From Candidatus Kuenenia stuttgartensis (GTDB lineage Bacteria > Planctomycetota > Phycisphaerae > Phycisphaerales > SM1A02): a stretch of DNA of 39,262 nt. The position numbers and the translations under genes are program-made. Every line of letters begins with the position of its first letter. Positions within the stretch are counted from its first letter, which is position 1. Of the stretch, positions 24,322 to 33,006 are shown piece by piece. Location of the stretch: NCBI GenBank assembly GCA_945902075.1, contig CAMDMA010000034.1, forward strand, positions 1 to 39,262, written 5' to 3'. The notes under the pieces were generated by a model. That model was not told where the DNA came from and ran no database searches. It saw only the letters and a program-made list of their open reading frames with translations.

Positions 24322-25599
24322 ATGCCGTTGACCCCAGTCGGCTCCTCCGAGCGTCTCCGCAGCGTGGACATCGCCCGCGGCATCGCACTGCTGGGCATCC
24401 TGTTCGTCAATGTCCGCTTCGTCTTCGCGCCGTTTGGGCTCGCGATGGACCCGATCGTCGCGCTCGATGGCTCGGAGCGCACGGCCGCCGACAGCGCCGC
24501 GTGGACCTTCGTCGAGACCTTCTGCAGCTTCAAGTTCATCTCGCTGTTCTCGCTGCTCTTTGGCTTCGGCCTCGCCATGCAGGCCGCCCGCGCCGCCGCG
24601 CAGGGGCAGAGCCCTTGGCCCGCGGGCCTGCGGCGCCTCGCGAGCCTCGCGCTGGTCGGCATCATGCACTGGTCGCTCGTCTGGTACGGCGACATCCTCA
24701 CGCTGTATGCGCTGCTTGGTGTGATCGCGCTCGCGTGCACGGGCCTCTCCCAGCGGTCGCTTGGCTGGATCATCGCCGTGGTCGCGGTGCTCGTGGCGCT
24801 CAACGCCTTCCGCGCTGCCGCGCTCTATGCGGTCGGACTGATGCTCGCGGGCGCGGCTGAGGCCGACGCCGCCGCGACGATCGAGCGCGGTCTCGAGGCG
24901 ATGCTCGAGGCGGGCTTCAATCCCATGAATCCCGCGTGGATCGAAGCCGAGCGCGCGGCCTTCGCGGAGGGCCCGTTCCTCGACGCGATGCTCTTTCGCT
25001 GCGTGCTGTTCGCGTTCGGCTTCATCGCGGCGCTCTTCAGCTACGGATGGCAGTCGCTCTTCATGATGCTGTGCGGCGTCTACGCCTTCAAGGCCGGCTT
25101 CTTCGGGCCGGAGGGTGCTGCGTTCCGCCGCCGCATCGCGCTCCCGGCGCTCCTGCTCGGACTCGCGCTCTCGTTCGGAAGCGCGCTGCCGAGCCTCATC
25201 CTCGGCTTCGACAGCACCGCCGCGCGCGTGACCTACCTCGTCCTCGTGTCGCTGAGCGCCATGGTGCTGCCGTTCGCCTATGCGGCGATCATCGTCGAAT
25301 GGGCGCCGAAGCTGCCGTCCTTCCTCGCGACGCCGCTCGAGCGCACGGGGCGCATGTCGTTCACCGTCTACCTCTGCGAGTCGCTCGTCTGCACGGCGCT
25401 GGCCTCGTGGTGGGGTCTCGCGTGGTTCGGCACCCTCAACGACGCGCAGGCGGCCGTCACGGCGTTCGTCGTCTGGCTCGCGCTCGTCCTCTTCGCGACG
25501 GCGTGGCTCGCCATCTTCCGGATCGGCCCGTTCGAGTGGCTCTGGCGAATGGTCACCTATGTGGGAAACACGGGCGCATCGAAGCCAATTCCCGCCTGA
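24322..25599 (+). CDS. DUF418 family membrane protein
   Basis: Length is 425 residues. It begins with RLRSVDIARGIALLGILFVN, the conserved opening of DUF418 proteins, and contains about eight to ten hydrophobic helices; the C-terminal DUF418 block (LERTGRMSFTVYLCESLV, then WLAIFRIGPFEWLWR) is intact. These are inner-membrane proteins related to acyltransferase-like families; a transport or lipid-modifying role has been suggested for some members, but none is established. It lies 41 bases before the SDR gene on the same strand and may share its transcript with the sugar operon. Confidence 0.9.
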   Translation: MPLTPVGSSERLRSVDIARGIALLGILFVNVRFVFAPFGLAMDPIVALDGSERTAADSAAWTFVETFCSFKFISLFSLLFGFGLAMQAARAAAQGQSPWPAGLRRLASLALVGIMHWSLVWYGDILTLYALLGVIALACTGLSQRSLGWIIAVVAVLVALNAFRAAALYAVGLMLAGAAEADAAATIERGLEAMLEAGFNPMNPAWIEAERAAFAEGPFLDAMLFRCVLFAFGFIAALFSYGWQSLFMMLCGVYAFKAGFFGPEGAAFRRRIALPALLLGLALSFGSALPSLILGFDSTAARVTYLVLVSLSAMVLPFAYAAIIVEWAPKLPSFLATPLERTGRMSFTVYLCESLVCTALASWWGLAWFGTLNDAQAAVTAFVVWLALVLFATAWLAIFRIGPFEWLWRMVTYVGNTGASKPIPA

Positions 25600-25640
25600 A
25601 ACCTCGACTTCGCGGCCACATTCTGTAGGATGGCCGACCC

Positions 25641-26405
25641 ATGCAGGCCCCGAACTTCCGTCTCGATGGCAAGGTCGCGCTCGTCACCGGCTCGTCGAAG
25701 GGCCTCGGCAAGGCGATGGCCTTCGCCCTCGGCGCCGCGGGCGCGAAGGTCGCGTTCAACTACGCGAACGGCAAGGAGTGGGCCGAGAAGACCTTCGCCG
25801 AGTACGAGGCCGCGGGCCACAAGGGCGGGCTCTTCCGCGCGAGCGTCGTCGACCCGGCCGAGGTCGCGCGCCTCACCGACGAGATCGCCGCGAAGCTCGG
25901 CCCCGTCGACATCCTCGTCCTCAACGCGACGCCCGCGCAGCCCCTGAAGCCGATCGAGGAGTACGACTGGGAGTTCTACCAGTCGATGCTCGACTTCTTC
26001 GTGAAGAGCCCGTATCTCCTTGCGCGCGCCACGCTTCCGCACATGAAGCGGCAGAAGTGGGGCCGCATCATCAACATCACGAGCGAGGTGTTCAACCGCG
26101 GCGTGTCGCCCTTCAGCGCGTATGTGGCCGCGAAGGGCGCGCAGGTCGGCTGGTCGCGCTCGATGGCGGGCGAGCTCGCGCCGTTCAACATCACGGTCAA
26201 CATGATCGCGCCCGGCTGGATCCCCGTCGAGCGCCACGAGAACGACCCCGAGCACGAGAAGGAGGCGTACCGACGCCTCATCCCCATGGGCCGATGGGGC
26301 GTGCCGAGCGACTGCGGCGGAGCGTGCGTCTTTCTCGCAAGCGACGCGGCGGGATTCATCACCGGCCAGGACATCCATGTGAACGGCGGCATGACGGTCG
26401 TCTGA
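25641..26405 (+). CDS. Short-chain dehydrogenase/reductase (FabG-like SDR)
   Basis: Length is 254 residues, a typical classical SDR. Seen: the cofactor motif TGSSKGLG (residues 16-23), NAT (95-97) in place of the common NAG, the catalytic Ser148, and YVAAK with Tyr161 and Lys165. The first glycine-rich loop is followed by NYANG, which favours NADP(H), although that is a weak inference. It ends with GQDIHVNGGMTVV, the usual C terminus. It precedes the sugar-binding protein by 27 bases, so in context it may oxidise or reduce a sugar or sugar-derived alcohol brought in by the transporter. The FabG-like sequence alone does not set the substrate. Confidence 0.9.
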   Translation: MQAPNFRLDGKVALVTGSSKGLGKAMAFALGAAGAKVAFNYANGKEWAEKTFAEYEAAGHKGGLFRASVVDPAEVARLTDEIAAKLGPVDILVLNATPAQPLKPIEEYDWEFYQSMLDFFVKSPYLLARATLPHMKRQKWGRIINITSEVFNRGVSPFSAYVAAKGAQVGWSRSMAGELAPFNITVNMIAPGWIPVERHENDPEHEKEAYRRLIPMGRWGVPSDCGGACVFLASDAAGFITGQDIHVNGGMTVV

Positions 26406-26432
26406 CCCGAAGCCCATGAAGAGGAGCATCCC

Positions 26433-27515
<1,083 letters not shown>

Positions 27516-27524
27516 GGGCGCGAG

Positions 27525-29093
27525 ATGATGTCGCGTCCGATGCAGCCCGAGCGCAGCGATCAGCGGCCCGTCGTTCTTTCGGTGCGTGGCGTCGGCCGAC
27601 GCTACGCGGGCGTCGTCGCGCTCGCGGGCGTCGACCTCGAGATCCGCGGCGGCGAGGTGCTTGCGATCGTCGGTGAGAACGGCGCGGGCAAGTCGACGCT
27701 GCTCAAGATCCTGTCGGGCGTCGTGCAGCCGAGCGAGGGTTCGGTCGCGGTGGCCGATGCGTCGGGCGCGCTGCGCGAGCTCGCGCTCGACGGCGTGCGC
27801 GAGGCGACCGACGCGGGCATCGCGCTCGTGCATCAAGAGCTCAACCTCGCGGAGAACCTCGATGTCGCGGGCGCGATCTACCTTGGCCGCGAGCCGTCGC
27901 GGTTCGGGTTTCTCGACCGCGCGCGCATGCGCGCCGAGAGCGCGAGGTGGCTTGCGCGCGTGGGGCTCGACCTCGATCCCGGCACGCTGTGCGGAACCCT
28001 GCGGATCGCGCAGCGGCAGCTCGTCGAGATCGCGAAGGCGCTCTCGACCGAGTCGCGCATCCTGATCCTCGACGAGCCGACCTCGAGCCTGACGACGCGC
28101 GAGACGGAGCGCCTGCTCGAGATCATGGACGAGCTGCGGCGCGCAGGCGTGGCGGTGGTGTTCGTCTCGCACCACCTCGACGAGGTGATGAAGATCGCCG
28201 ACCGCGTGGTCGTACTGCGCGACGGCCGCAAGACCGGCGAGCTTGCGCGCGGCGAGTACGACCGCGCCGCGATCGAGCGGCTCATGGTCGGGCGCGACAT
28301 CGCGCGGGCGGAGCGGCGCGCGGTGGCCGCGGACGCCGCGACGCGCCTCGAGGTGCACGGGCTCGTGACGACGCATCGGCGCCGCGTCCCCGCGTCGCTC
28401 GCGGTGCGCGCGGGCGAGATCGTCGGGCTCGCGGGGCTCGTGGGCGCGGGCCGAACCGAACTCCTCGAAGCGATCGCCGGTCTCGGCGCCTCGAGCGGCA
28501 TCGTGCGCCTCGACGGCCGCGCGCTGCCGGCGGGCGCCTCGGCGCGCGTCCGCGCGGGCGTGGCGCTCGTGCCCGAGGACCGCGCGCGCAACGGCCTCTT
28601 CCTCGAGGATTCGGTGGCGACCAACATGTCGCTTGCATGGATCGACCGCTCGAGCCGCGCGCGGCTCGTCGACGCGCGCGGCGAGCGCGGGATGGTGGAG
28701 CGCATGGTCGGCCGCATGCAGCTGCGCCCCGCGCAGCCATCGCGGCGCGTCCAGACGCTTTCGGGCGGAAACCAGCAGAAATCGGTGATCGGCCGCTGGC
28801 TTGCGATTCATCCGGCCGTGCTCCTCCTCGACGAGCCGACCCGCGGCGTCGATGTCGGCGCGCGCGCGGAGATTCACGCCGAGGTCCGGCGCCTTGCCGA
28901 GCAAGGAAGCGCCGTGGTGTTCGCCTCGAGCGAGCTCGAGGAGGTGCTGATGCTCGCCGACCGGATTCTCGTGATGTACGAAGGCGTGATCGCGGGCGAG
29001 CTTTCCGCCCACGAGGCGACCGAAATCGCGATCATGCAGCTCGCGACGGGAGGCGGAACCCCGAGAGCCCATCCGCCGACGGCCCAGCCATGA
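27525..29093 (+). CDS. Sugar ABC transporter double ATP-binding protein (RbsA/MglA-like)
   Basis: Length is 522 residues; there are two possible ATG codons (27525 and 27528). It has two nucleotide-binding domains, as in RbsA/MglA/XylG. First domain: Walker A GENGAGKST (50-58), a signature region reading RIAQRQLVEIAKAL and Walker B LILDEPTSS. Second domain: a degenerate Walker A (GLVGAGRTELLEAIAG, as usual in this family), a full signature LSGGNQQKSVIGRWL and Walker B LLLDEPTRGVDVGAR. It energises uptake of the sugar delivered by the binding protein upstream. The stop codon TGA overlaps an ATG (ATGA, 29090-29093) that begins a ladder of mini-ORFs leading to the permease start. Confidence 0.93.
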   Translation: MMSRPMQPERSDQRPVVLSVRGVGRRYAGVVALAGVDLEIRGGEVLAIVGENGAGKSTLLKILSGVVQPSEGSVAVADASGALRELALDGVREATDAGIALVHQELNLAENLDVAGAIYLGREPSRFGFLDRARMRAESARWLARVGLDLDPGTLCGTLRIAQRQLVEIAKALSTESRILILDEPTSSLTTRETERLLEIMDELRRAGVAVVFVSHHLDEVMKIADRVVVLRDGRKTGELARGEYDRAAIERLMVGRDIARAERRAVAADAATRLEVHGLVTTHRRRVPASLAVRAGEIVGLAGLVGAGRTELLEAIAGLGASSGIVRLDGRALPAGASARVRAGVALVPEDRARNGLFLEDSVATNMSLAWIDRSSRARLVDARGERGMVERMVGRMQLRPAQPSRRVQTLSGGNQQKSVIGRWLAIHPAVLLLDEPTRGVDVGARAEIHAEVRRLAEQGSAVVFASSELEEVLMLADRILVMYEGVIAGELSAHEATEIAIMQLATGGGTPRAHPPTAQP

Positions 29094-29161
29094 AAGGCCC
29101 AGCCATGAAGAAGGCCCATCCATGAAGAAGGCCCACCCATGAAAAAGGCCCATGCATGAAA
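29081..29161 (+). repeat. 17-bp tandem array with ATGA start/stop ladder before the permease gene
   Basis: There are five copies of a 17-bp unit, consensus ATGAARAAGGCCCAYCC, the first shortened to 15 bp, with ATG at 29090, 29105, 29122, 29139 and 29156. The last is the start of the permease gene. Frames: ATG 29090 (overlapping the ATPase stop) gives MKGPAMKKAHP and ends in TGA 29123-29125, overlapping ATG 29122; that gives MKKAHP and ends at 29140-29142, overlapping ATG 29139; that gives MKKAHA and ends at 29157-29159, overlapping ATG 29156. Each unit holds AAGG seven bases before the next ATG. The unit copies the permease's own first codons (MKKA). Confidence 0.95.
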
Positions 29162-30142
29162 AAGGCTCTTGGCATCATCGCCATCTTCCTCGCGATCTTC
29201 GTGTTCGCGTCGCTCTACGGCGAGAACTTCCTCACCGGCATCAACCTGATGCAGCTGACGCAGCGGACCGCGCTCTACGCGATCCTCGCGCTCGGCGCAG
29301 CGCTCGTGATCGTGACCGGCGGCATCGATCTCTCGATCGGCTCGGTCGTCTGCCTCGCGGGCATCACGACGCCGTGGCTCCTGATCGAGCACGAGTGGTC
29401 GCCGTGGGCGGTGGTGCCGACCGTGCTTGCGATGTCCGCGGGCATCGGGCTCTTCCACGGGCTCCTCATCACGCGGCTCAAGCTGCAGCCGTTCCTCGTC
29501 ACGCTCTGCGGCCTCCTTCTCTACCGCGGCATCGCGCGCTGGATGACGGGCGACCAGACGCAGGGCTTCATGGGCGAGCACGGCGACCTCCGCAAGCTCG
29601 CGACCGGCCGCTTCGAGATCCCCGGCGTCGAGAACTTCCTGCTGCCCGCGACCGTGATTCCCGCCGCGATCCTCGCGATCGTGATCGGCGTCTTCTACTC
29701 GCGCACCGTCTGGGGTCGCTGGCTGCTCGCGACCGGCCGCAACGAGAGCGCCGCGCGCTACTCCGGCATCCCGACCGCGGGGCTCGTGACGATCTCGTAT
29801 GTCGGCTGCAGCCTGCTCGCGGGCTTCGGCGGCATGCTCTTCATCTTCGACATCAGCAGCGCGCAGCCCTCCGACTTCGGCAACTTCTACGAGCTCTACG
29901 CGATCGCGGCGGCCGTGCTCGGCGGATGCAGCCTCCGCGGCGGCGAGATCAGCGTGATCGGCGTCATCTTCGGCGCAGCGACGCTGCAGGTGCTGCGCAC
30001 GACCATCATCCTCGTCGGCCTCTCGTCGCAGCTCGAGTTCGCCGTCATCGGCGCCGTGCTTCTTCTCGGCGTCGCGGCCGACGAAGGCGTCCGCCGCTTC
30101 CTCTCGCGCCGGCTCGAGCGCTCCGCTGCGGCGGTGCGCTGA
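29156..30142 (+). CDS. Sugar ABC transporter permease (RbsC-like)
   Basis: Length is 328 residues, all hydrophobic helices and short loops, the normal size for RbsC/XylH-type permeases (BPD_transp_2 family). Seen: NLMQLTQRTALYAILALGAALVIVTGGIDLSIGS near the N terminus, the characteristic GGIDLSIGS segment of this group, and the loop VWGRWLLATGRNESAARYSGI that contacts the ATPase. It forms the inner-membrane channel of the sugar transporter. The start was fixed at ATG 29156, the last ATG of the ladder. The epimerase gene follows after 80 bases that hold a second tandem array. Confidence 0.93.
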   Translation: MKKALGIIAIFLAIFVFASLYGENFLTGINLMQLTQRTALYAILALGAALVIVTGGIDLSIGSVVCLAGITTPWLLIEHEWSPWAVVPTVLAMSAGIGLFHGLLITRLKLQPFLVTLCGLLLYRGIARWMTGDQTQGFMGEHGDLRKLATGRFEIPGVENFLLPATVIPAAILAIVIGVFYSRTVWGRWLLATGRNESAARYSGIPTAGLVTISYVGCSLLAGFGGMLFIFDISSAQPSDFGNFYELYAIAAAVLGGCSLRGGEISVIGVIFGAATLQVLRTTIILVGLSSQLEFAVIGAVLLLGVAADEGVRRFLSRRLERSAAAVR

Positions 30143-30163
30143 GTCTTCGACCCACCGACCAAT

Positions 30164-30219
30164 CCCACCCAGCAGTTCCCACCCAGCAGTTCCCCCCCAG
30201 CAGTTCCCACCCAGGAGAT
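30164..30219 (+). repeat. 14-bp tandem array ending in the ribosome-binding site of the epimerase gene
   Basis: There are four units of 14 bp: CCCACCCAGCAGTT at 30164-30177 and 30178-30191, CCCCCCCAGCAGTT at 30192-30205, and CCCACCCAGGAGAT at 30206-30219. The last copy supplies the Shine-Dalgarno AGGAG and is followed by CCC and the ATG of the epimerase gene (30223). The earlier copies carry AGCAG instead, so they are weak or lost ribosome sites. Confidence 0.9.
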
Positions 30220-30222
30220 CCC

Positions 30223-31455
30223 ATGCAAGTACCAGCGACCCTCGCACTCCTCGCGCCGCTCGCCCTCGCGGCCTGCGCCTTCGCACAGCAGCCCGCGGCC
30301 GCGCCGCCGGCCCAGCCCGCGCCGCCCGCGGCCGAGATCACGAAGAAGGACTGGGGCACCGTCGACGGCAAGCCCGTCCACCTCTGGACGCTGCGCAACG
30401 GGCGCGGCATGGAGGCCGAGATCAGCGACTACGGCACGATCATCGTGTCGCTCAAGGCGCCCGACGCCGGCGGCAAGTTCGACGATGTGGTGCTCGGCCG
30501 CCCGAGCGCCGCGGACTATGTGGCGCGCACCCAGTACTTCGGCTGCACCGCCGGCCGCTGCGCGAACCGCATCGCCAAGGGCCGCTTCTCGATCGACGGC
30601 AAGGAGCACGCGCTCGCGACCAACAACGGCGCGAACCACCTCCACGGTGGCGTGAAGGGTTTCGACAAGGTCGTGTGGAAGGGCGAGGCGAAGATGACCG
30701 ACGCCGGCCCGAGCGTCACCTTCACCTACCGCTCGCCCGATGGCGAGGAGGGCTACCCGGGCAATGTCGACGCGACGGTCGTCTACACGCTGACGAACGC
30801 CAACGAGCTCAAGGTCGACATGAGCGCGACCACCGACAAGCCGACGGTCGTGAACCTCGCGCACCACACCTACTGGAACCTCGCGGGCCACGGCTCCGGA
30901 GACATCCTCGGCCACCTGCTGATGCTCCCCGCGAAGCGCTACACGCCGGTCGACTCGACGCTCATCACCACGGGCGAGATCGCGCCGGTGTCGGGAACGC
31001 CGCTCGACTTCACCGTGATGAAGCCGATCGGCAAGGACTTCGCGGCGATGCCCGCCACCAAGGACGATCCCGGCGGCTACGACCACAACTTCGTGCTCGA
31101 CAAGAGTCCCAATCAGAACGGGCTCTGGCTCTCGGCGATCCTGATGGAGCCGAAGTCGGGCCGCATCATGGAAGTCTGGTCGAACCAGCCGGGCATCCAG
31201 TTCTACACGGGCAACTTCCTCGACGGCATCCCCGGCAAGAACGGAGCCGTCTACCAGAAGAACGGCGCGCTCTGCCTGGAGACGCAGGCGTTCCCCGACT
31301 CGATCAACAAGCAGGGTCAGGATGGGAAGATGAAGGACGGCTGGCCGAATGTCGTCCTGCGCCCGGGCGAGACCTACAGCCACTCGATGTTGCACCGCTT
31401 CTCGACGGTGAACCGCTCCTTGCCCGCCGCCCCGACGACGCCGGCCGCGAAGTAG
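30223..31455 (+). CDS. galM: Exported aldose 1-epimerase (galactose mutarotase-like)
   Basis: Length is 410 residues from ATG 30223 with AGGAG upstream. It interconverts alpha and beta anomers of sugars. Seen: a signal peptide with LAAC at residues 15-18 (possible lipoprotein) and a low-complexity Ala/Pro stretch to about 38; the GalM fold with NHLHGG (His141), HHTYWNLAG (His215, the expected catalytic acid) and LETQAFPDSIN (Glu353, the expected catalytic base). All three positions correspond to His104, His175 and Glu309 of E. coli GalM by motif. Last gene of the transport operon; being exported, it may present the right anomer to the binding protein. It is followed by a long hairpin. Confidence 0.92.
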   Translation: MQVPATLALLAPLALAACAFAQQPAAAPPAQPAPPAAEITKKDWGTVDGKPVHLWTLRNGRGMEAEISDYGTIIVSLKAPDAGGKFDDVVLGRPSAADYVARTQYFGCTAGRCANRIAKGRFSIDGKEHALATNNGANHLHGGVKGFDKVVWKGEAKMTDAGPSVTFTYRSPDGEEGYPGNVDATVVYTLTNANELKVDMSATTDKPTVVNLAHHTYWNLAGHGSGDILGHLLMLPAKRYTPVDSTLITTGEIAPVSGTPLDFTVMKPIGKDFAAMPATKDDPGGYDHNFVLDKSPNQNGLWLSAILMEPKSGRIMEVWSNQPGIQFYTGNFLDGIPGKNGAVYQKNGALCLETQAFPDSINKQGQDGKMKDGWPNVVLRPGETYSHSMLHRFSTVNRSLPAAPTTPAAK

Positions 31456-31476
31456 GCGAGACGCCACGCAGCAGAT

Positions 31477-31513
31477 GACGACGCCGGCGCGCCCTTCGTG
31501 CGCCGGCGTTGTC
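31477..31513. terminator. Long GC hairpin after the epimerase gene
   Basis: GACGACGCCGGCGC (31477-31490) pairs with GCGCCGGCGTTGTC (31500-31513): 14 pairs with one G-U, loop of nine. It lies 21 bases beyond the epimerase stop and between convergent genes. There is no T tract after it on either strand, so termination is likely only in combination with the next hairpin. Confidence 0.5.
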
Positions 31514-31527
31514 GTTCTGCCGCGGCG

Positions 31528-31560
31528 AAAAACACAGCGCGCGCGGTTGCCCGCGCGCGC
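31528..31560 (-). terminator. Rho-independent terminator of the PEP-CTERM-like gene (minus strand)
   Basis: A perfect 10-bp stem (31537-31546 with 31551-31560, loop of four, all GC) is followed on the minus strand by TGTG and TTTTT (31532-31528). It sits 21 bases beyond the stop of the minus-strand gene at 31582. Confidence 0.75.
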
Positions 31561-31581
31561 GTGGAGGCTAAAAGGGGTTCG

Positions 31582-32244
31582 TTAGCGACGGCGGCGGCGA
31601 GTCATCGCCGCGAGACCGAAGGCCGCGAGCGCGCCGGGTGCAGGCACGGCGCTGATCGAGACGGAGTAGTTCATGAAGGAGTTGCCGGTGCCGGAAGCCA
31701 CGGCCGCGGCGCCCGAGACATCGAGCTGGTAGCTGGTGCCAGCGACGAGCGTCAGCTCGAGCGAGTCGTTGGCGCTGCTGCTGGTCGAGTAGAGCACATT
31801 GCCCGTCGCGACCTCGCGGAGGACGACCGAGACGCCGTTCGACGCGCCAGCGCCGAAGGACTGCAGGTTGGTGCCGACGCTCAGAGCCGCGAGCATGGCG
31901 CTGTCGACCGTGAACACGACGCTCGACAGGCTGTTGCCGCTGAGCGGGCCACCGAAGCTGGCCGCGTTCGAGAAGAGCTGGGCGAAGGCGCCGAAGCTCA
32001 TCGATTCGACGCCGAGCGTCGAGCCCTGCTGCACCGCGCCCGACACGAAGGGCGCGTTGTAGCTGCGGAACTCGAGGAAGTCGCCGAAGGCGGACGACGA
32101 CGGGCTCGCCGTGCCGCTGGGCGAAGTCAGCGCGATCGAACGCAGCGACGAGGTGTAGACGAAGCCGGCCTGGGCCGACGCGGCGGCGGAAAGCGCCGCG
32201 GCGACCGCGGTGAGTGAGAGGATGTTCTTCTTCGTGTTTTTCAT
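31582..32244 (-). CDS. Exported PEP-CTERM-like sorting-signal protein (paralogue 1)
   Basis: Length is 220 residues from ATG 32244. A signal peptide (KNTKKNILSLTAVAAALSAAASAQA) is visible, then a Ser/Ala/Gly-rich beta-type body beginning AGFVYTSSLR. The C terminus has VPAPGALAAFGLAAMTRRRRR: a proline-containing motif, a hydrophobic helix and an arginine run, the tripartite form of PEP-CTERM signals processed by exosortases, in the VPAPGA variant common in Phycisphaerae. No exosortase is in the window. The protein is probably anchored or secreted at the envelope. A 12-bp tandem array directly upstream is in frame and could add residues if translation began earlier (a TTG at 32346). It is similar to the neighbouring gene. 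Confidence 0.85.
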   Translation of the reverse strand: MKNTKKNILSLTAVAAALSAAASAQAGFVYTSSLRSIALTSPSGTASPSSSAFGDFLEFRSYNAPFVSGAVQQGSTLGVESMSFGAFAQLFSNAASFGGPLSGNSLSSVVFTVDSAMLAALSVGTNLQSFGAGASNGVSVVLREVATGNVLYSTSSSANDSLELTLVAGTSYQLDVSGAAAVASGTGNSFMNYSVSISAVPAPGALAAFGLAAMTRRRRR

Positions 32245-32304
32245 GGTGTTCTTCGTCGTGTGGTTCGTCGTGTGGTTCGTCGTGTTCTTCGTCGCGTCTT
32301 TCGT
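32221..32304 (-). repeat. 12-bp tandem array over the start of the PEP-CTERM-like gene
   Basis: On the minus strand, seven 12-bp units run from 32304 to 32221, consensus ACGAARAACACG. The sixth unit (32244-32233) reads ATGAAAAACACG and is the gene start; the seventh has diverged to AAGAAGAACATC. Translated in frame they give TKDA, TKNT, TNHT, TNHT, TKNT, MKNT and KKNI. The array therefore copies the gene's first four codons upstream with ATG changed to ACG. Confidence 0.9.
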
Positions 32305-32346
32305 CGTCGTGGACCTATCGAAACTGCGGATAGGAACAGGCAGCAA

Positions 32347-33006
32347 TCAGCGCCGGCGGCGTCGCTTGCCCACCGCGCCGGCCAGCGCGAGAAGCGCAGC
32401 CGAAGCAGGGCCAGGAACGATCGAGAAGCTGGCGTTGAAGCTGCTGAAGGCGTTGCCGGCGCCCGTCGCGCTCGAAGACGCAAGGGCCTCGAGGCGGTAG
32501 GTGTTGCCCGAGACCAGCGTCAGCGTGTCCGAGGCGTTCGCGCTGCTCGAAAGCACCAGACGCACCGTGTTCAGCGTCACATCGGTCAGCTTGATGAAGA
32601 CGGTCGAGCTGCCGGCGCCGCCGATCGTCTGGCTGAGGCCGATCATCCAGTTGACATCGAGGGTCGCGGCGCCGTCGTCGCTCATCGCCACGAAGGTCGC
32701 GTCGAGCGTGCTCTCGCCGATGGCCGAAGCCCCAGCCGCACCGATCGCCTGGCTGGCGCCGACGAGGCTGATGGAAGTCGATCCGAGGTCAGAGCCCTGG
32801 TTCGCGAGCGACGAAACGCCGGCGCCCGAGACGAACGCGGAGCCGAACCAGTTCCCGAACAGGCTGGTCGACTTCGTGTCTGACGACGACGGAACGACAG
32901 CCGAAACAACTCGGTCGGAGGTCGAATACACAAATCCCGCGTCGGCGGTTTGCAAACCAACCAACGCAGCGGCCGCAAGCGCGGCAGCGCGTGAGATAGA
33001 ACCCAT
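32347..33006 (-). CDS. Exported PEP-CTERM-like sorting-signal protein (paralogue 2)
   Basis: Length is 219 residues from ATG 33006; GGGAG lies upstream. Signal peptide (SISRAAALAAAALVGLQTADA), then AGFVYSTSDR and a Ser/Gly-rich body, ending in VPGPASAALLALAGAVGKRRRRR, again a Pro motif, hydrophobic helix and arginine run. It shares the AGFVY opening, the SSSA/FG segment and the end layout with the downstream gene, which suggests a tandem duplication followed by divergence. The gap between the two genes is 102 bases and contains a small CCTATC/GATAGG hairpin (32314-32334). The function is unknown; probably an exosortase substrate in the envelope or matrix. Confidence 0.83.
   Translation of the reverse strand: MGSISRAAALAAAALVGLQTADAGFVYSTSDRVVSAVVPSSSDTKSTSLFGNWFGSAFVSGAGVSSLANQGSDLGSTSISLVGASQAIGAAGASAIGESTLDATFVAMSDDGAATLDVNWMIGLSQTIGGAGSSTVFIKLTDVTLNTVRLVLSSSANASDTLTLVSGNTYRLEALASSSATGAGNAFSSFNASFSIVPGPASAALLALAGAVGKRRRRR

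Noticed and set aside
29081-29161. CRISPR-type repeat
   Set aside because: Units are contiguous, 17 bp long, with no spacers. The same holds for the arrays at 14455, 30164 and 32221.
32245-32346. Start of PEP-CTERM-like gene 1 at TTG 32346
   Set aside because: It would place a polar repeat before the signal peptide; ATG 32244 gives a normal signal peptide. It is kept only as a possibility.
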